64,000 bases of DNA. Origin: Enterobacteriaceae bacterium UBA5654. Its GTDB lineage: Bacteria > Pseudomonadota > Gammaproteobacteria > Enterobacterales > Enterobacteriaceae. Location: positions 15,221 through 79,220 of the forward strand of contig DIJC01000007.1 of the NCBI GenBank assembly GCA_002421005.1, given 5' to 3'. Shown one piece after another: positions 21,734 to 31,233 of the stretch (the stretch's first letter is position 1; the number at the start of each line of letters is the position of its first letter). A program made the position numbers and the translations under genes. The notes under the pieces were generated by a model. That model ran no database searches, was not told the DNA's origin, and saw only the letters and a program-made list of their open reading frames with translations.

Positions 21734-24154
21734 ATGTCCGGCTGGCCACGAATTTACTACAAATTACTGAATTTACCATTAAGCGTATTGGTAAAGAGCA
21801 AGTCTATTCCGGCGGAACCCGCTCTGGAATTGGGTCTGGATACCTCCCGCCCGATTATGTACGTTTTGCCGTACAACTCGAAAGCGGACCTGCTGACGCT
21901 ACGCGAGCAGTGTCTGGCGCACGATCTCCCCGACCCACTGGAGCCGCTGGAGGTCGACGGCACCCTGCTGCCGCGTTACGTATTCATTCACGGTGGCCCG
22001 CGTGTATTTACGTATTACACGCCAAAAGAAGAATCAATCAAACTTTTTCATGACTATCTGGATCTGCATCGCAGCAATCCCGCGCTGGACGTGCAAATGG
22101 TCCCGGTTTCGGTCATGTTTGGCCGCTCGCCGGGGCGTGAAAAAGGGGAAGTCAATCCGCCGCTGCGGATGCTGAACGGCGTGCAGAAGTTTTTTGCCGT
22201 CTCCTGGCTGGGGCGCGACAGCTTTGTCCGCTTCTCGCCGTCGGTTTCTCTGCGCCGGATGGCGGATGAGCACGGCACCGACAAAATTATCGCCCAAAAG
22301 CTGGCGCGGGTAGCGCGAATGCATTTTGCCCGCCAGCGTCTGGCAGCCGTAGGCCCGCGCCTGCCCGCTCGTCAGGATCTGTTTAATAAGCTGCTGGCAT
22401 CGAAAGCCATTGCCCGCGCGGTAGAAGATGAAGCGCGCAGCAAAAAAATCTCCCATGAAAAAGCGCAGCAAAACGCGATTGCGCTGATGGAAGAGATTGC
22501 CGCCAACTTTTCCTATGAAATGATCCGCCTGACCGACCGCATACTGGGTTTCACCTGGAACCGTCTCTATCAGGGGATCAATGTCCATAACGCCGAGCGC
22601 GTGCGCCAACTGGCGCATGACGGGCACGAGATTGTTTACGTGCCCTGCCATCGTAGCCACATGGACTACATGCTGCTGTCCTATGTGCTTTACCATCAGG
22701 GGCTGGTTCCGCCGCACATTGCTGCCGGTATCAACCTGAATTTCTGGCCCGCAGGCCCAATCTTCCGCCGCCTCGGCGCGTTCTTTATCCGCCGCACCTT
22801 TAAGGGCAATAAACTCTACTCCACGGTGTTCCGCGAATACCTGGGCGAGTTGTTCAGCCGGGGTTATTCGGTGGAGTATTTTGTCGAGGGTGGACGCTCA
22901 CGTACTGGCCGCCTGCTGGACCCGAAAACCGGCACGCTGTCCATGACCATTCAGGCGATGCTGCGCGGCGGTACTCGCCCTATCACGCTGGTGCCGATTT
23001 ACATCGGCTATGAGCACGTTATGGAAGTGGGCACCTATGCCAAAGAGCTGCGCGGCGCGACGAAAGAGAAAGAAAACCTGCTGCAAATGATGCGCGGTCT
23101 GAGCAAGCTGCGAAATCTTGGTCAGGGCTACGTGAACTTTGGCGAGCCGATGCCGCTGATGACTTACCTGAATCATCACGTTCCTGAATGGCGCGAGTCT
23201 ATCGATCCTATCGAGGCCGTGCGTCCCGCGTGGCTGACGCCGACGGTAAACCGCATCGCCGCCGATTTAATGGTGCGCATCAACAACGCAGGCGCGGCGA
23301 ATGCCATGAACCTGTGCTGTACCGCGCTGCTGGCGTCCCGTCAGCGCTCGCTGACCCGCGAGCAGCTTACGCAACAGCTGGATTGCTATCTGGATCTGCT
23401 GCGCAACGTGCCTTACGCACCGGATTCCACCGCGCCGTCTGCCACCGCGAACGAACTTATCGAACATGCGCTACAGATGAATAAGTTCGAGGTCGAGAAA
23501 GACACCATCGGCGATATCATCATCCTGCCGCGCGAGCAGGCGGTGCTGATGACCTACTATCGCAATAACATTGCGCATATGCTGATGCTGCCTTCTTTGA
23601 TCGCGGCGATTATTACCCAGCAACGGCAGATCTCGCGTGCAGCGCTGCTGGATCACATCGAACTGCTTTATCCGATGCTCAAGGCCGAACTGTTCCTGCG
23701 CTGGGACAGCACGGAAATCGCAGGCGTTATTGATGCGCTGGCCGCAGAAATGACGCGTCAGGGGCTGATTAGCCTTAATGAAACCGAGTACCGCATTAAT
23801 CCGGCACGCACACACACGCTGCAACTGCTGGCCGCAGGCGCGCGCGAAACGCTGCAACGCTATGCCATCACTTTCTGGCTGCTTAGCGCGAATCCGTCGA
23901 TTAACCGTGGCACGCTGGAGAAAGAAAGCCGTACCGTGGCGCAACGTCTCTCCGTGCTGCACGGTATTAACGCCCCGGAATTCTTCGATAAAGCGGTATT
24001 CAGTTCGCTGGTGCTGACCCTGCGCGATGAAGGCTATATCAGCGATACCGGCGATGCCGAACCAGAGCAAACGATGAAGGTTTATCAGATGCTGGCAGAG
24101 CTGATTACGTCGGATGTGCGCCTGACCATCGAGAGCGCGGCGCAGGGCGAATAA
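21734..24154 (+). CDS. plsB: Glycerol-3-phosphate acyltransferase
   Basis: PlsB catalyses the first committed step of phospholipid synthesis, acylating glycerol-3-phosphate at position 1 from acyl-CoA or acyl-ACP, at the inner membrane. The 806-residue protein has the acyltransferase HX4D motif HRSHMD with His306 and Asp311 and the downstream motifs FFIRRTFKG, FVEGGRSRTGRLL and ITLVPIYIGYE. Length equals the E. coli enzyme. The start MSGWPRIYYK is conserved. Two hairpins follow the stop codon. Confidence 0.98.
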   Translation: MSGWPRIYYKLLNLPLSVLVKSKSIPAEPALELGLDTSRPIMYVLPYNSKADLLTLREQCLAHDLPDPLEPLEVDGTLLPRYVFIHGGPRVFTYYTPKEESIKLFHDYLDLHRSNPALDVQMVPVSVMFGRSPGREKGEVNPPLRMLNGVQKFFAVSWLGRDSFVRFSPSVSLRRMADEHGTDKIIAQKLARVARMHFARQRLAAVGPRLPARQDLFNKLLASKAIARAVEDEARSKKISHEKAQQNAIALMEEIAANFSYEMIRLTDRILGFTWNRLYQGINVHNAERVRQLAHDGHEIVYVPCHRSHMDYMLLSYVLYHQGLVPPHIAAGINLNFWPAGPIFRRLGAFFIRRTFKGNKLYSTVFREYLGELFSRGYSVEYFVEGGRSRTGRLLDPKTGTLSMTIQAMLRGGTRPITLVPIYIGYEHVMEVGTYAKELRGATKEKENLLQMMRGLSKLRNLGQGYVNFGEPMPLMTYLNHHVPEWRESIDPIEAVRPAWLTPTVNRIAADLMVRINNAGAANAMNLCCTALLASRQRSLTREQLTQQLDCYLDLLRNVPYAPDSTAPSATANELIEHALQMNKFEVEKDTIGDIIILPREQAVLMTYYRNNIAHMLMLPSLIAAIITQQRQISRAALLDHIELLYPMLKAELFLRWDSTEIAGVIDALAAEMTRQGLISLNETEYRINPARTHTLQLLAAGARETLQRYAITFWLLSANPSINRGTLEKESRTVAQRLSVLHGINAPEFFDKAVFSSLVLTLRDEGYISDTGDAEPEQTMKVYQMLAELITSDVRLTIESAAQGE

Positions 24155-24159
24155 ATATC

Positions 24160-24224
24160 TTCCGGCATCGCCGGAGGTTTTTATAGAGAAAAAAAGCGGG
24201 TCACCTATATGGCCCGCTTTTTTT
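24160..24224 (+). terminator. Tandem terminators after plsB
   Basis: The first hairpin has TCCGG/CCGGA (24161-24165 with 24171-24175) followed by TTTTT. The second has AAAGCGGG (24193-24200) paired with CCCGCTTT (24213-24220) and continues into a T run. The first begins 6 bp after the plsB stop. Confidence 0.85.
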
Positions 24225-24342
24225 ATCAGATTATGGCTACCTGATCTCCAGGATAACATTATTAATGACTGGGTTTCAGATGAGAATTAAAAGAACGGAT
24301 TTAGCAGGATAGTTAACTCGCAAGCCATTATTACAGAAAGAA

Positions 24343-24376
24343 AAAAGCCAAAGCTTCTTCATCACTTTGGCTTTTT
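24343..24376. terminator. Bidirectional terminator between plsB and ubiA
   Basis: AAAGCCAAAG pairs with CTTTGGCTTT around a loop of about 11 bases, with A runs on one side and T runs on the other, so it can end transcripts from both directions. It is the natural terminator of ubiC-ubiA. The rest of the 271-bp gap shows no gene. Confidence 0.85.
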
Positions 24377-24425
24377 CTCGGGAGGCTTAAATGGCATAAA
24401 CCACCACAGATGCCCGAGCAAATAA

Positions 24426-25298
24426 TTAAAGATACCAGTAACTTACCGCCAGACCGACAAAAAGCGCCAGACCGACATAATTATTATTCATAAAAGCCTT
24501 AAAACAGGCATCGCGCTCACGGTGAATAATCAGCTTTTGCTGCCAGACAAATAGCACGCCTGCCACCGCCACTGCCGCGTAAAATGCACCGCCGAGTCCA
24601 TTCAGCCAGCCAATAAGCGTCATCAGCGCGAGTACCGCTATTTGTAAGATCCCGATAATTAACCGATCGTATTGTCCGAATAAAATTGCCGTGGATTTCA
24701 CGCCGATTTTCAGATCGTCGTCGCGATCGACCATTGCATACTGAGTGTCGTAGGCCACCGCCCACAGAATGTTGCACAGAAACATCAGCCAGCAGCTTAG
24801 CGGCAGCGTTTCACTGACGGCGGCAAATGCCATCGGAATTGACCAGCCAAACGCCGCGCCCAGCACCACCTGCGGTAAATGGGTATAACGCTTCATAAAC
24901 GGATAGACCCACGCCAGCAGCAGCGCCGCAACCGAAAGGAAAATCGTCATTTTATTAAGGGTCAGCACCAGCAGGAACGAACACAGCACCAGCAGCACAA
25001 ACAGTATGCGCGCTTCTTTACCACTGACGGCACCACTGGGCAGCGGGCGATTAGCCGTGCGTTTCACATGGCCGTCAATTTTGCGATCAGCATAATCGTT
25101 AATCACGCAGCCCGCCGCGCGCATCAGCCAGACTCCGGCGATAAAAACCGCGAGGATCCACGGCGGCGGCAGCCCTGGCGTCGCGACCCATAGCGCCCAC
25201 AGCGTCGGCCACAGCAGCAGCAGTGCGCCAATGGGTTTGTCGGTACGCATCAGGCGATGGTACGCCAACAGCTTATTCTGCGTCAGACTCCACTCCAT
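24426..25298 (-). CDS. ubiA: 4-hydroxybenzoate octaprenyltransferase
   Basis: UbiA joins 4-hydroxybenzoate to the octaprenyl tail in ubiquinone synthesis, within the inner membrane. The 290-residue protein has eight or nine membrane helices and both Asp-rich motifs, NDYADRKIDG near residue 72 and DRDDDLKIGVKST near residue 191, that bind the prenyl diphosphate through magnesium. The start overlaps the 3' end of ubiC by 26 bp, so the two are translationally linked. Confidence 0.98.
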   Translation of the reverse strand: MEWSLTQNKLLAYHRLMRTDKPIGALLLLWPTLWALWVATPGLPPPWILAVFIAGVWLMRAAGCVINDYADRKIDGHVKRTANRPLPSGAVSGKEARILFVLLVLCSFLLVLTLNKMTIFLSVAALLLAWVYPFMKRYTHLPQVVLGAAFGWSIPMAFAAVSETLPLSCWLMFLCNILWAVAYDTQYAMVDRDDDLKIGVKSTAILFGQYDRLIIGILQIAVLALMTLIGWLNGLGGAFYAAVAVAGVLFVWQQKLIIHRERDACFKAFMNNNYVGLALFVGLAVSYWYL

Positions 25299-25809
25299 TT
25301 CTTCTTTCCTTCTGGTATATCGGTGAGGCAGGTAAAAACAGTTCGGTTAGCAGCAGGGGTTTTCTATTCAGCCGCAGCCGCGAGCGGCGTCCCCACAGTT
25401 GGGCCTGACGCCCGACCTCAATAAAGTCGCGCGTCAGCGTCGATGAAGTAAACAGATAGCGTCCCAGCGGCGTGTTACCCAGCGTTTGCAGCGCCAGCTC
25501 AGGGCCGCTTAAAGTGGATTCAGGCACAACGGTGCGCCCGGCAAGCCAGGGTTCGCCATCCGCACAGAGGATAATTTCCCGCAGCCAGTAGCGCGACTCG
25601 TCCGGCAACAGCGCCAGCTCTTCCGCTATCTCCTCCCGCCCGACAAATGCCTCGCGCACCAGCGTGATGCTGACCTTTTTGCCCTGCTGTTCAAACCGTT
25701 TGGTCATCGAATCTTCCAGCAACAGCCATTCCAGCAGTGCAGGCTCCAGCGGGGGGATAGCACTAAGATAGCGCAGCGCACGCAGTTGCGTTAGCGCAGG
25801 ATGTGACAT
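25273..25809 (-). CDS. ubiC: Chorismate pyruvate-lyase
   Basis: UbiC splits chorismate into 4-hydroxybenzoate and pyruvate, the first step of ubiquinone synthesis. The 178-residue protein matches E. coli UbiC (165 residues) up to ELFLPASPIY, which is where the E. coli protein ends, and then continues with QKERRNGVESDAE. The core has the LLEDSMTKRFEQQG motif and the SRYWLREIILCADGEPW segment with product-binding Arg. The extra 13 residues come from read-through into the ubiA start region, so the stop codon has simply moved. Activity should be unaffected. Confidence 0.97.
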   Translation of the reverse strand: MSHPALTQLRALRYLSAIPPLEPALLEWLLLEDSMTKRFEQQGKKVSITLVREAFVGREEIAEELALLPDESRYWLREIILCADGEPWLAGRTVVPESTLSGPELALQTLGNTPLGRYLFTSSTLTRDFIEVGRQAQLWGRRSRLRLNRKPLLLTELFLPASPIYQKERRNGVESDAE

Positions 25810-25920
25810 GCCTGTTTCTCCGGGACATAACCTGAAGGTATTGTAACGCAGAAACGAGGAGATGAGGGCGGGTTAGCGTCCAAAAACGCAACAGATATGC
25901 AACACAGAGGCGGCACCGGA

Positions 25921-25947
25921 AAAAAGAGTGCGCCCGTGGGGGCGCAC
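25921..25947 (-). terminator. Intrinsic terminator of malM
   Basis: GTGCGCCC (25928-25935) pairs with GGGCGCAC (25940-25947). Read on the minus strand the stem is followed by TCTTTTTTCC. It lies 41 bp beyond the malM stop and closes the malK-lamB-malM operon. Confidence 0.88.
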
Positions 25948-25987
25948 CGAAAGGCTAAGCCTAAGCATCAGCATTGTGGGGCAACAA

Positions 25988-26929
25988 TCACCCCTTGCCT
26001 TTTACACTGCTGATAAAGGTGGAACGCGCTGAAGTTGACCCCAGACGCTCTGCTTCGTTAAGAAGTTTTAACGCTTTATCGACATCGCCTTTCGCCACGG
26101 CCTGTTTAATGGCCTGATTAAAGTACGCTTCCGTGTCATTCAGTACCGGTTCGCTTTTCGCAGCGGGTGCCGGTGCGGCAGTTGTGGTAGCTGTGGCGGG
26201 CGCGCTGTAAACCGGCGCAGCGGTATTGCCGACCGTCACCGTAGACGGGCTGGATGAACCAAACAGCGGGCCAACCAGCACGCTGGAGCTGTTATTGGTT
26301 TTAACTTTCAGCTTCAGGAGGCCATCGGTGGTATGACGGGCAACGGGATCGGGAATATCCGGCACCGCGTTACCAATCCCTTTGGCGTAGGCTTTCGCCG
26401 GATCCAGCAGGGTGGTGGTTTGTTGCAGATCTTTCTCGGTGGTAAAGACCAGCACGTAGATTTTTTGCTGCCCCAGCGCAGGCGTCAGACGCATCACCCC
26501 TTCCAGACGGTCGGCGCTCATCACGCCCGGCTCCTGATAGGTAAAGTAGCTGCTGGGGAAAAAGGCGGACGGCGTCAGGTTCTGATCGAGGATCAGCACG
26601 TTTGGCGCATAAACGCTGGTTTGTTTATTCACTTCACTGGTCAGCGTCAGGGTCAGCTCACCGATGTTGGCCGGGACGCTGTAAGCGACAACCGGACCGG
26701 TAATGCCCGCCACGTCCAGGCGCTGCCCGGCGGTCGCGAGCGACGTCTTTTGCTCTTTCGATGGATCGACCGGCGTCCAGGTCAACTGCTGCAATGCGCC
26801 AGCAGGAATAGACGGCGCGGCGCTGGTGTTCTGCGGTACGTAGTTTACTTCAGCAAGCGTTATGGCCGGAGCCGCTGCCAGCAGGCCCGCTGTCAGGCAG
26901 AGGGCGACAAAACTTTTCGTCATTTTCAT
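25988..26929 (-). CDS. malM: Maltose operon periplasmic protein MalM
   Basis: MalM is a periplasmic protein of the maltose regulon; its exact role is unknown. The 313-residue precursor has a signal peptide ending in ITLAEV, a central conserved part including NVLILDQNLTPSAFFPSSYF, a low-complexity Ala/Pro/Thr linker near residue 240 and a C-terminal helical repeat (AVAKGDVDKALKLLNEAERL). The start at 26929 (MKMTKSFVALCL) was chosen over 26983 because it makes the signal peptide begin properly. It is the last gene of malK-lamB-malM. Confidence 0.95.
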   Translation of the reverse strand: MKMTKSFVALCLTAGLLAAAPAITLAEVNYVPQNTSAAPSIPAGALQQLTWTPVDPSKEQKTSLATAGQRLDVAGITGPVVAYSVPANIGELTLTLTSEVNKQTSVYAPNVLILDQNLTPSAFFPSSYFTYQEPGVMSADRLEGVMRLTPALGQQKIYVLVFTTEKDLQQTTTLLDPAKAYAKGIGNAVPDIPDPVARHTTDGLLKLKVKTNNSSSVLVGPLFGSSSPSTVTVGNTAAPVYSAPATATTTAAPAPAAKSEPVLNDTEAYFNQAIKQAVAKGDVDKALKLLNEAERLGSTSARSTFISSVKGKG

Positions 26930-26996
26930 TGTTATCACCTCAAATTGCATAGGTTCAGCGGTAGCCAGGCAATAGCGCGCCAACCTTTAAGAAGTA

Positions 26997-27014
26997 GAGG
27001 GGCTTGCGCCCCTC
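26997..27014 (-). terminator. Hairpin between lamB and malM
   Basis: GAGGGGC and GCCCCTC form a perfect 7-bp stem around loop TTGC. On the minus strand no U-run follows, so it more likely tunes message stability or reduces malM expression relative to lamB than stops transcription. Confidence 0.55.
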
Positions 27015-27036
27015 TTTGTGTCAGATTACTGCGTGA

Positions 27037-28368
27037 TTACCACCAGATTTCCATCTGTGCACCGAAGGTGATTTCATCGTCATCACCACGGCTGTTGGAG
27101 AACTGACCGTTGCCGGTTGAGTCGCTGATGGCAGAGCGGCCAATTGCGCCGTCGCTGTTTTTGGCATAGCCCCAGCTTTCATCCCATTTCGCATAGGTCG
27201 CGAATACGCGGATAGCCGGACGTGACCAGATGCTGTCGCCAGCCTGCCACTGTTGTGCCAGGGTGATTTTGTACTGGTTGTTACGATCGCCGGTTTCCTG
27301 CGATTTCACGTTGTCGTAGCCCACTTCCAGCAGGGTGCTCATGATCGGTGTCCATTTGTACATCGGACGCACACCCACGGTGTACCAGTCAGTACCACGG
27401 TTATCATCACGATCGACTTTCTGGTACATACCGACGTACATCAGGTCCCATTTGTCAGCCAGAGTGATGGCACCGTGGTCGATAACGCGCCACAGTGAAC
27501 CGTCGTTGTTAACCTGGCGGTCGGTGGCGAAGTCGTCACCCGTCCAGGAACCCTGCGGAATACCTTTACCCTGCGCGGTCATCGCGTCAGTGCCGTATTG
27601 CAGAACAAATTTGTTAAAGCCTTTCAACATGCTCTGGGTATGTTCAGCGGTGAACATCCAGCCATCTTTGGACGCATCGTCGGCCAGGCGGTAATCATCG
27701 GTAGTATTGGCACGACCGTAATCGACACCGAATTCCAGCATCCCGTCCGGGTTGGTTTCCAGACCGGCTAAACGCACGTCATAGACATCGTTGGCGGTGT
27801 CTTTGGTTGCGTCATAAATATGGTTGTTGCTAAAGGAGGTAGAACCGCCGGATTCCTGAGAACGCGTTGCGGCAACAGACAGTTTACCGAAGCCGAGATC
27901 GATGTTTTCGATACCCGCACCAGGACCGGAGATATCCCAGTAGTAGAAGTCGATCATGTGGACGTCATGACGCTGATAGAAGCGTTTACCGGCCCAGATG
28001 GTTGAACCCGGCAGTGCATCGATCAGGTTTTTACCCTGCACGTTGGCTTCACGGAAGGCCGGATCGGTTGCTTCCCAGTCATTCTGTTGTGCGACGGAGT
28101 AAGCGACGTTAGTGTCGAAGTAGAAGCTCTTATCGCCCTCTTTCCACACTTCCTGGCCCAGTTTAATTTCCGCGTAGGTTTCACATTCGTTACCGAGACG
28201 GTATTTACTTTGAGCACCAGTCGCCTGGAAACACTGTTGTTCGCCGCCGCTTCCCGTCCAGCCGATACCGGAACGAGCATAACCTTTGAAATCGACAGCA
28301 CCGGCATGAGCAGAAAGAATGCCCGCAGTGATGGCGATTGCCAGTGGAAGTTTGCGCAGAGTAGTCAT
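27037..28368 (-). CDS. lamB: Maltoporin LamB
   Basis: LamB is the trimeric outer-membrane channel for maltose and maltodextrins and a phage receptor. The 443-residue precursor starts MTTLRKLPLAIAITAGILSA and has a signal peptide ending in AHAGA; the mature protein begins VDFKGYARSGIGWTG and ends in the terminal aromatic strand FGAQMEIWW, needed for barrel assembly. An upstream in-frame ATG at 28479 was rejected because it reads through the malK-lamB spacer. Loop regions differ from E. coli, as expected for phage-exposed parts. Confidence 0.97.
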   Translation of the reverse strand: MTTLRKLPLAIAITAGILSAHAGAVDFKGYARSGIGWTGSGGEQQCFQATGAQSKYRLGNECETYAEIKLGQEVWKEGDKSFYFDTNVAYSVAQQNDWEATDPAFREANVQGKNLIDALPGSTIWAGKRFYQRHDVHMIDFYYWDISGPGAGIENIDLGFGKLSVAATRSQESGGSTSFSNNHIYDATKDTANDVYDVRLAGLETNPDGMLEFGVDYGRANTTDDYRLADDASKDGWMFTAEHTQSMLKGFNKFVLQYGTDAMTAQGKGIPQGSWTGDDFATDRQVNNDGSLWRVIDHGAITLADKWDLMYVGMYQKVDRDDNRGTDWYTVGVRPMYKWTPIMSTLLEVGYDNVKSQETGDRNNQYKITLAQQWQAGDSIWSRPAIRVFATYAKWDESWGYAKNSDGAIGRSAISDSTGNGQFSNSRGDDDEITFGAQMEIWW

Positions 28369-28445
28369 TATTCTATCTCCTGAGATCATTGCTTTTCTTT
28401 TTTTACGCCTCGCCTTTTCCGGCTCCGCGTATTTAATGGGAATGC

Positions 28446-29555
<1,110 letters not shown>

Positions 29556-29923
29556 GCCCACTCCCTTCGTTACAACCTGTCATCAACAGAAACATTCAAG
29601 ATGGGCTGACTATGTGCCAATCGCGGAAGCGATAAATCCTCCACCCCCTGCCTTTTTTATGGGGGAGGAGTCAGGAGGATGAGGAGGAGACCTCTGAGAC
29701 GGGCGGCACAGCCCGCAGGCTATTTTCGTGATGCGAGCGACAAAATTCGTCGCGATTTTGTGTGCGCCAGAACCCATAACGCAGATTTATGCAACGCGGA
29801 TCACATAACGCAGCGGTGGGGCGTAGAGGCGGGGAGGATGGAAAGGGCTTGTCAAACCCGGAGACTGAGCATCGTCAAGCCACCTGAGCGTATTCACACG
29901 TAATGACCATAAGGACGGGATAT
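29556..29923. promoter_or_regulatory. malK/malE divergent control region (MalT boxes and CRP sites)
   Basis: This 368-bp gap separates the two mal operons. MalT-box-like G-rich decamers are seen on the plus strand at 29662-29671 (GGGGAGGAGT), 29677-29684 (GGATGAGG) and 29831-29841 (GGGGAGGATGG), and on the minus strand around 29639-29648 (GGGGTGGAGG). CRP-like sites are CGTGATGCGAGCGACA at 29727-29742 and TGCAACGCGGATCACA at 29790-29805. The order, MalT boxes on both flanks with CRP sites between, is the same as in E. coli, where MalT and CRP act together on both promoters. Confidence 0.8.
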
Positions 29924-31114
29924 ATGAATATCAAAACTGGCGCACGCATTCTGGCGCTGTCCGCACTGACAACAATGATGTTTTCCGCCTCGGCTCTCGC
30001 CAAAATCGAAGAAGGTAAGCTGGTAATCTGGATCAACGGCGACAAAGGCTATAACGGCCTGGCGGAAGTCGGTAAGAAATTCGAGAAAGACACCGGCATT
30101 AAAGTCACCGTTGAGCACCCGGATAAACTGGAAGAGAAATTCCCGCAGGTTGCTGCGACCGGTGATGGCCCGGACATCATCTTCTGGGCGCATGACCGTT
30201 TTGGCGGCTACGCCCAGTCTGGCCTGCTGGCAGAAATCTCCCCGGACAAAGCCTTGCAGGACAAACTGTATCCCTTTACCTGGGACGCAGTGCGCTATAA
30301 CGGCAAGCTGATCGCCTATCCGATTGCGGTAGAAGCGCTGTCGCTGATCTATAACAAAGACCTCGTACCGAATCCGCCAAAAACCTGGGAAGAGATCCCG
30401 GCGCTGGATAAGACGCTGAAAGCGAAAGGTAAGAGCGCGCTGATGTTTAACCTCCAGGAACCGTACTTCACCTGGCCGTTAATCGCTGCTGACGGTGGCT
30501 ACGCGTTCAAATTTGCCAACGGCAAGTACGACGTGAAAGATGTCGGCGTGGACAGCGCGGGCGCGAAAGCGGGCCTGAACTTCCTGGTCGATCTGATCAA
30601 AAACAAACATATGAATGCCGATACCGATTACTCCATCGCCGAAGCGGCCTTTAACAAAGGCGAAACCGCGATGACCATCAACGGTCCGTGGGCATGGTCG
30701 AACATCGACAAGAGCAAAATCAATTACGGCGTCGCGCTGCTGCCAACGTTTAAAGGCAAAGCGTCGAAACCGTTCGTTGGGGTACTGAGCGCGGGTATTA
30801 ACGCCGCCAGCCCGAACAAAGAACTGGCAAAAGAGTTCCTCGAAAACTACCTGCTGACCGATCAGGGTCTGGATGAAGTGAACAAGGACAAACCGCTGGG
30901 CGCGGTCGCGCTGAAATCTTTCCAGGATCAGTTAGCGAAAGACCCGCGTATTGCCGCCACGATGGATAACGCCCAGAAAGGCGAAATCATGCCGAACGTG
31001 CCGCAGATGGCTGCCTTCTGGTACGCAGTACGCACAGCGGTGATCAACGCTGCCAGCGGTCGTCAGACGGTCGATGCCGCACTGAAAGATGCGCAGGGCC
31101 GCATTACCAAGTAA
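29924..31114 (+). CDS. malE: Maltose-binding periplasmic protein MalE
   Basis: MalE binds maltose and maltodextrins in the periplasm and delivers them to MalFGK2. The 396-residue precursor has a 26-residue signal peptide ending in SALA, and the mature protein begins KIEEGKLVIWINGDKGYNGL. Sugar-contacting residues are visible in DGPDIIFWAHDRFGGY and NGPWAWSNID. The start at 29924 was preferred to 29903 because it has AAGGACGG 6 bp upstream and fits the E. coli length. It heads malE-malF-malG. Confidence 0.98.
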   Translation: MNIKTGARILALSALTTMMFSASALAKIEEGKLVIWINGDKGYNGLAEVGKKFEKDTGIKVTVEHPDKLEEKFPQVAATGDGPDIIFWAHDRFGGYAQSGLLAEISPDKALQDKLYPFTWDAVRYNGKLIAYPIAVEALSLIYNKDLVPNPPKTWEEIPALDKTLKAKGKSALMFNLQEPYFTWPLIAADGGYAFKFANGKYDVKDVGVDSAGAKAGLNFLVDLIKNKHMNADTDYSIAEAAFNKGETAMTINGPWAWSNIDKSKINYGVALLPTFKGKASKPFVGVLSAGINAASPNKELAKEFLENYLLTDQGLDEVNKDKPLGAVALKSFQDQLAKDPRIAATMDNAQKGEIMPNVPQMAAFWYAVRTAVINAASGRQTVDAALKDAQGRITK

Positions 31115-31124
31115 GACGTGTTGT

Positions 31125-31206
31125 AACCCCCTCATCCCGGCCTTCTCCCTTAAGGGAGAAGGAGAAACCGCCCCTCTCCCTTGAGGAGAGGGCTGGGGTG
31201 AGGGTT
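31125..31206. repeat. Palindromic intergenic repeat between malE and malF
   Basis: The 82-bp element opens with AACCCCCTCATCCCGGCC and closes with GGCTGGGGTGAGGGTT, which pair imperfectly. Inside are two further hairpins: CCTTCTCCCTTAAGGGAGAAGG (a near-perfect palindrome) and CCCTCTCCCTTGAGGAGAGGG. It is of the short interspersed hairpin type found at many operon junctions in enterics. In E. coli the same junction holds REP sequences that stabilise malE mRNA and lower malF expression, so this may be a functional substitute. Confidence 0.8.
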
Positions 31207-31233
31207 ATTTAATCGTTGTAGAGGACAATCCCC

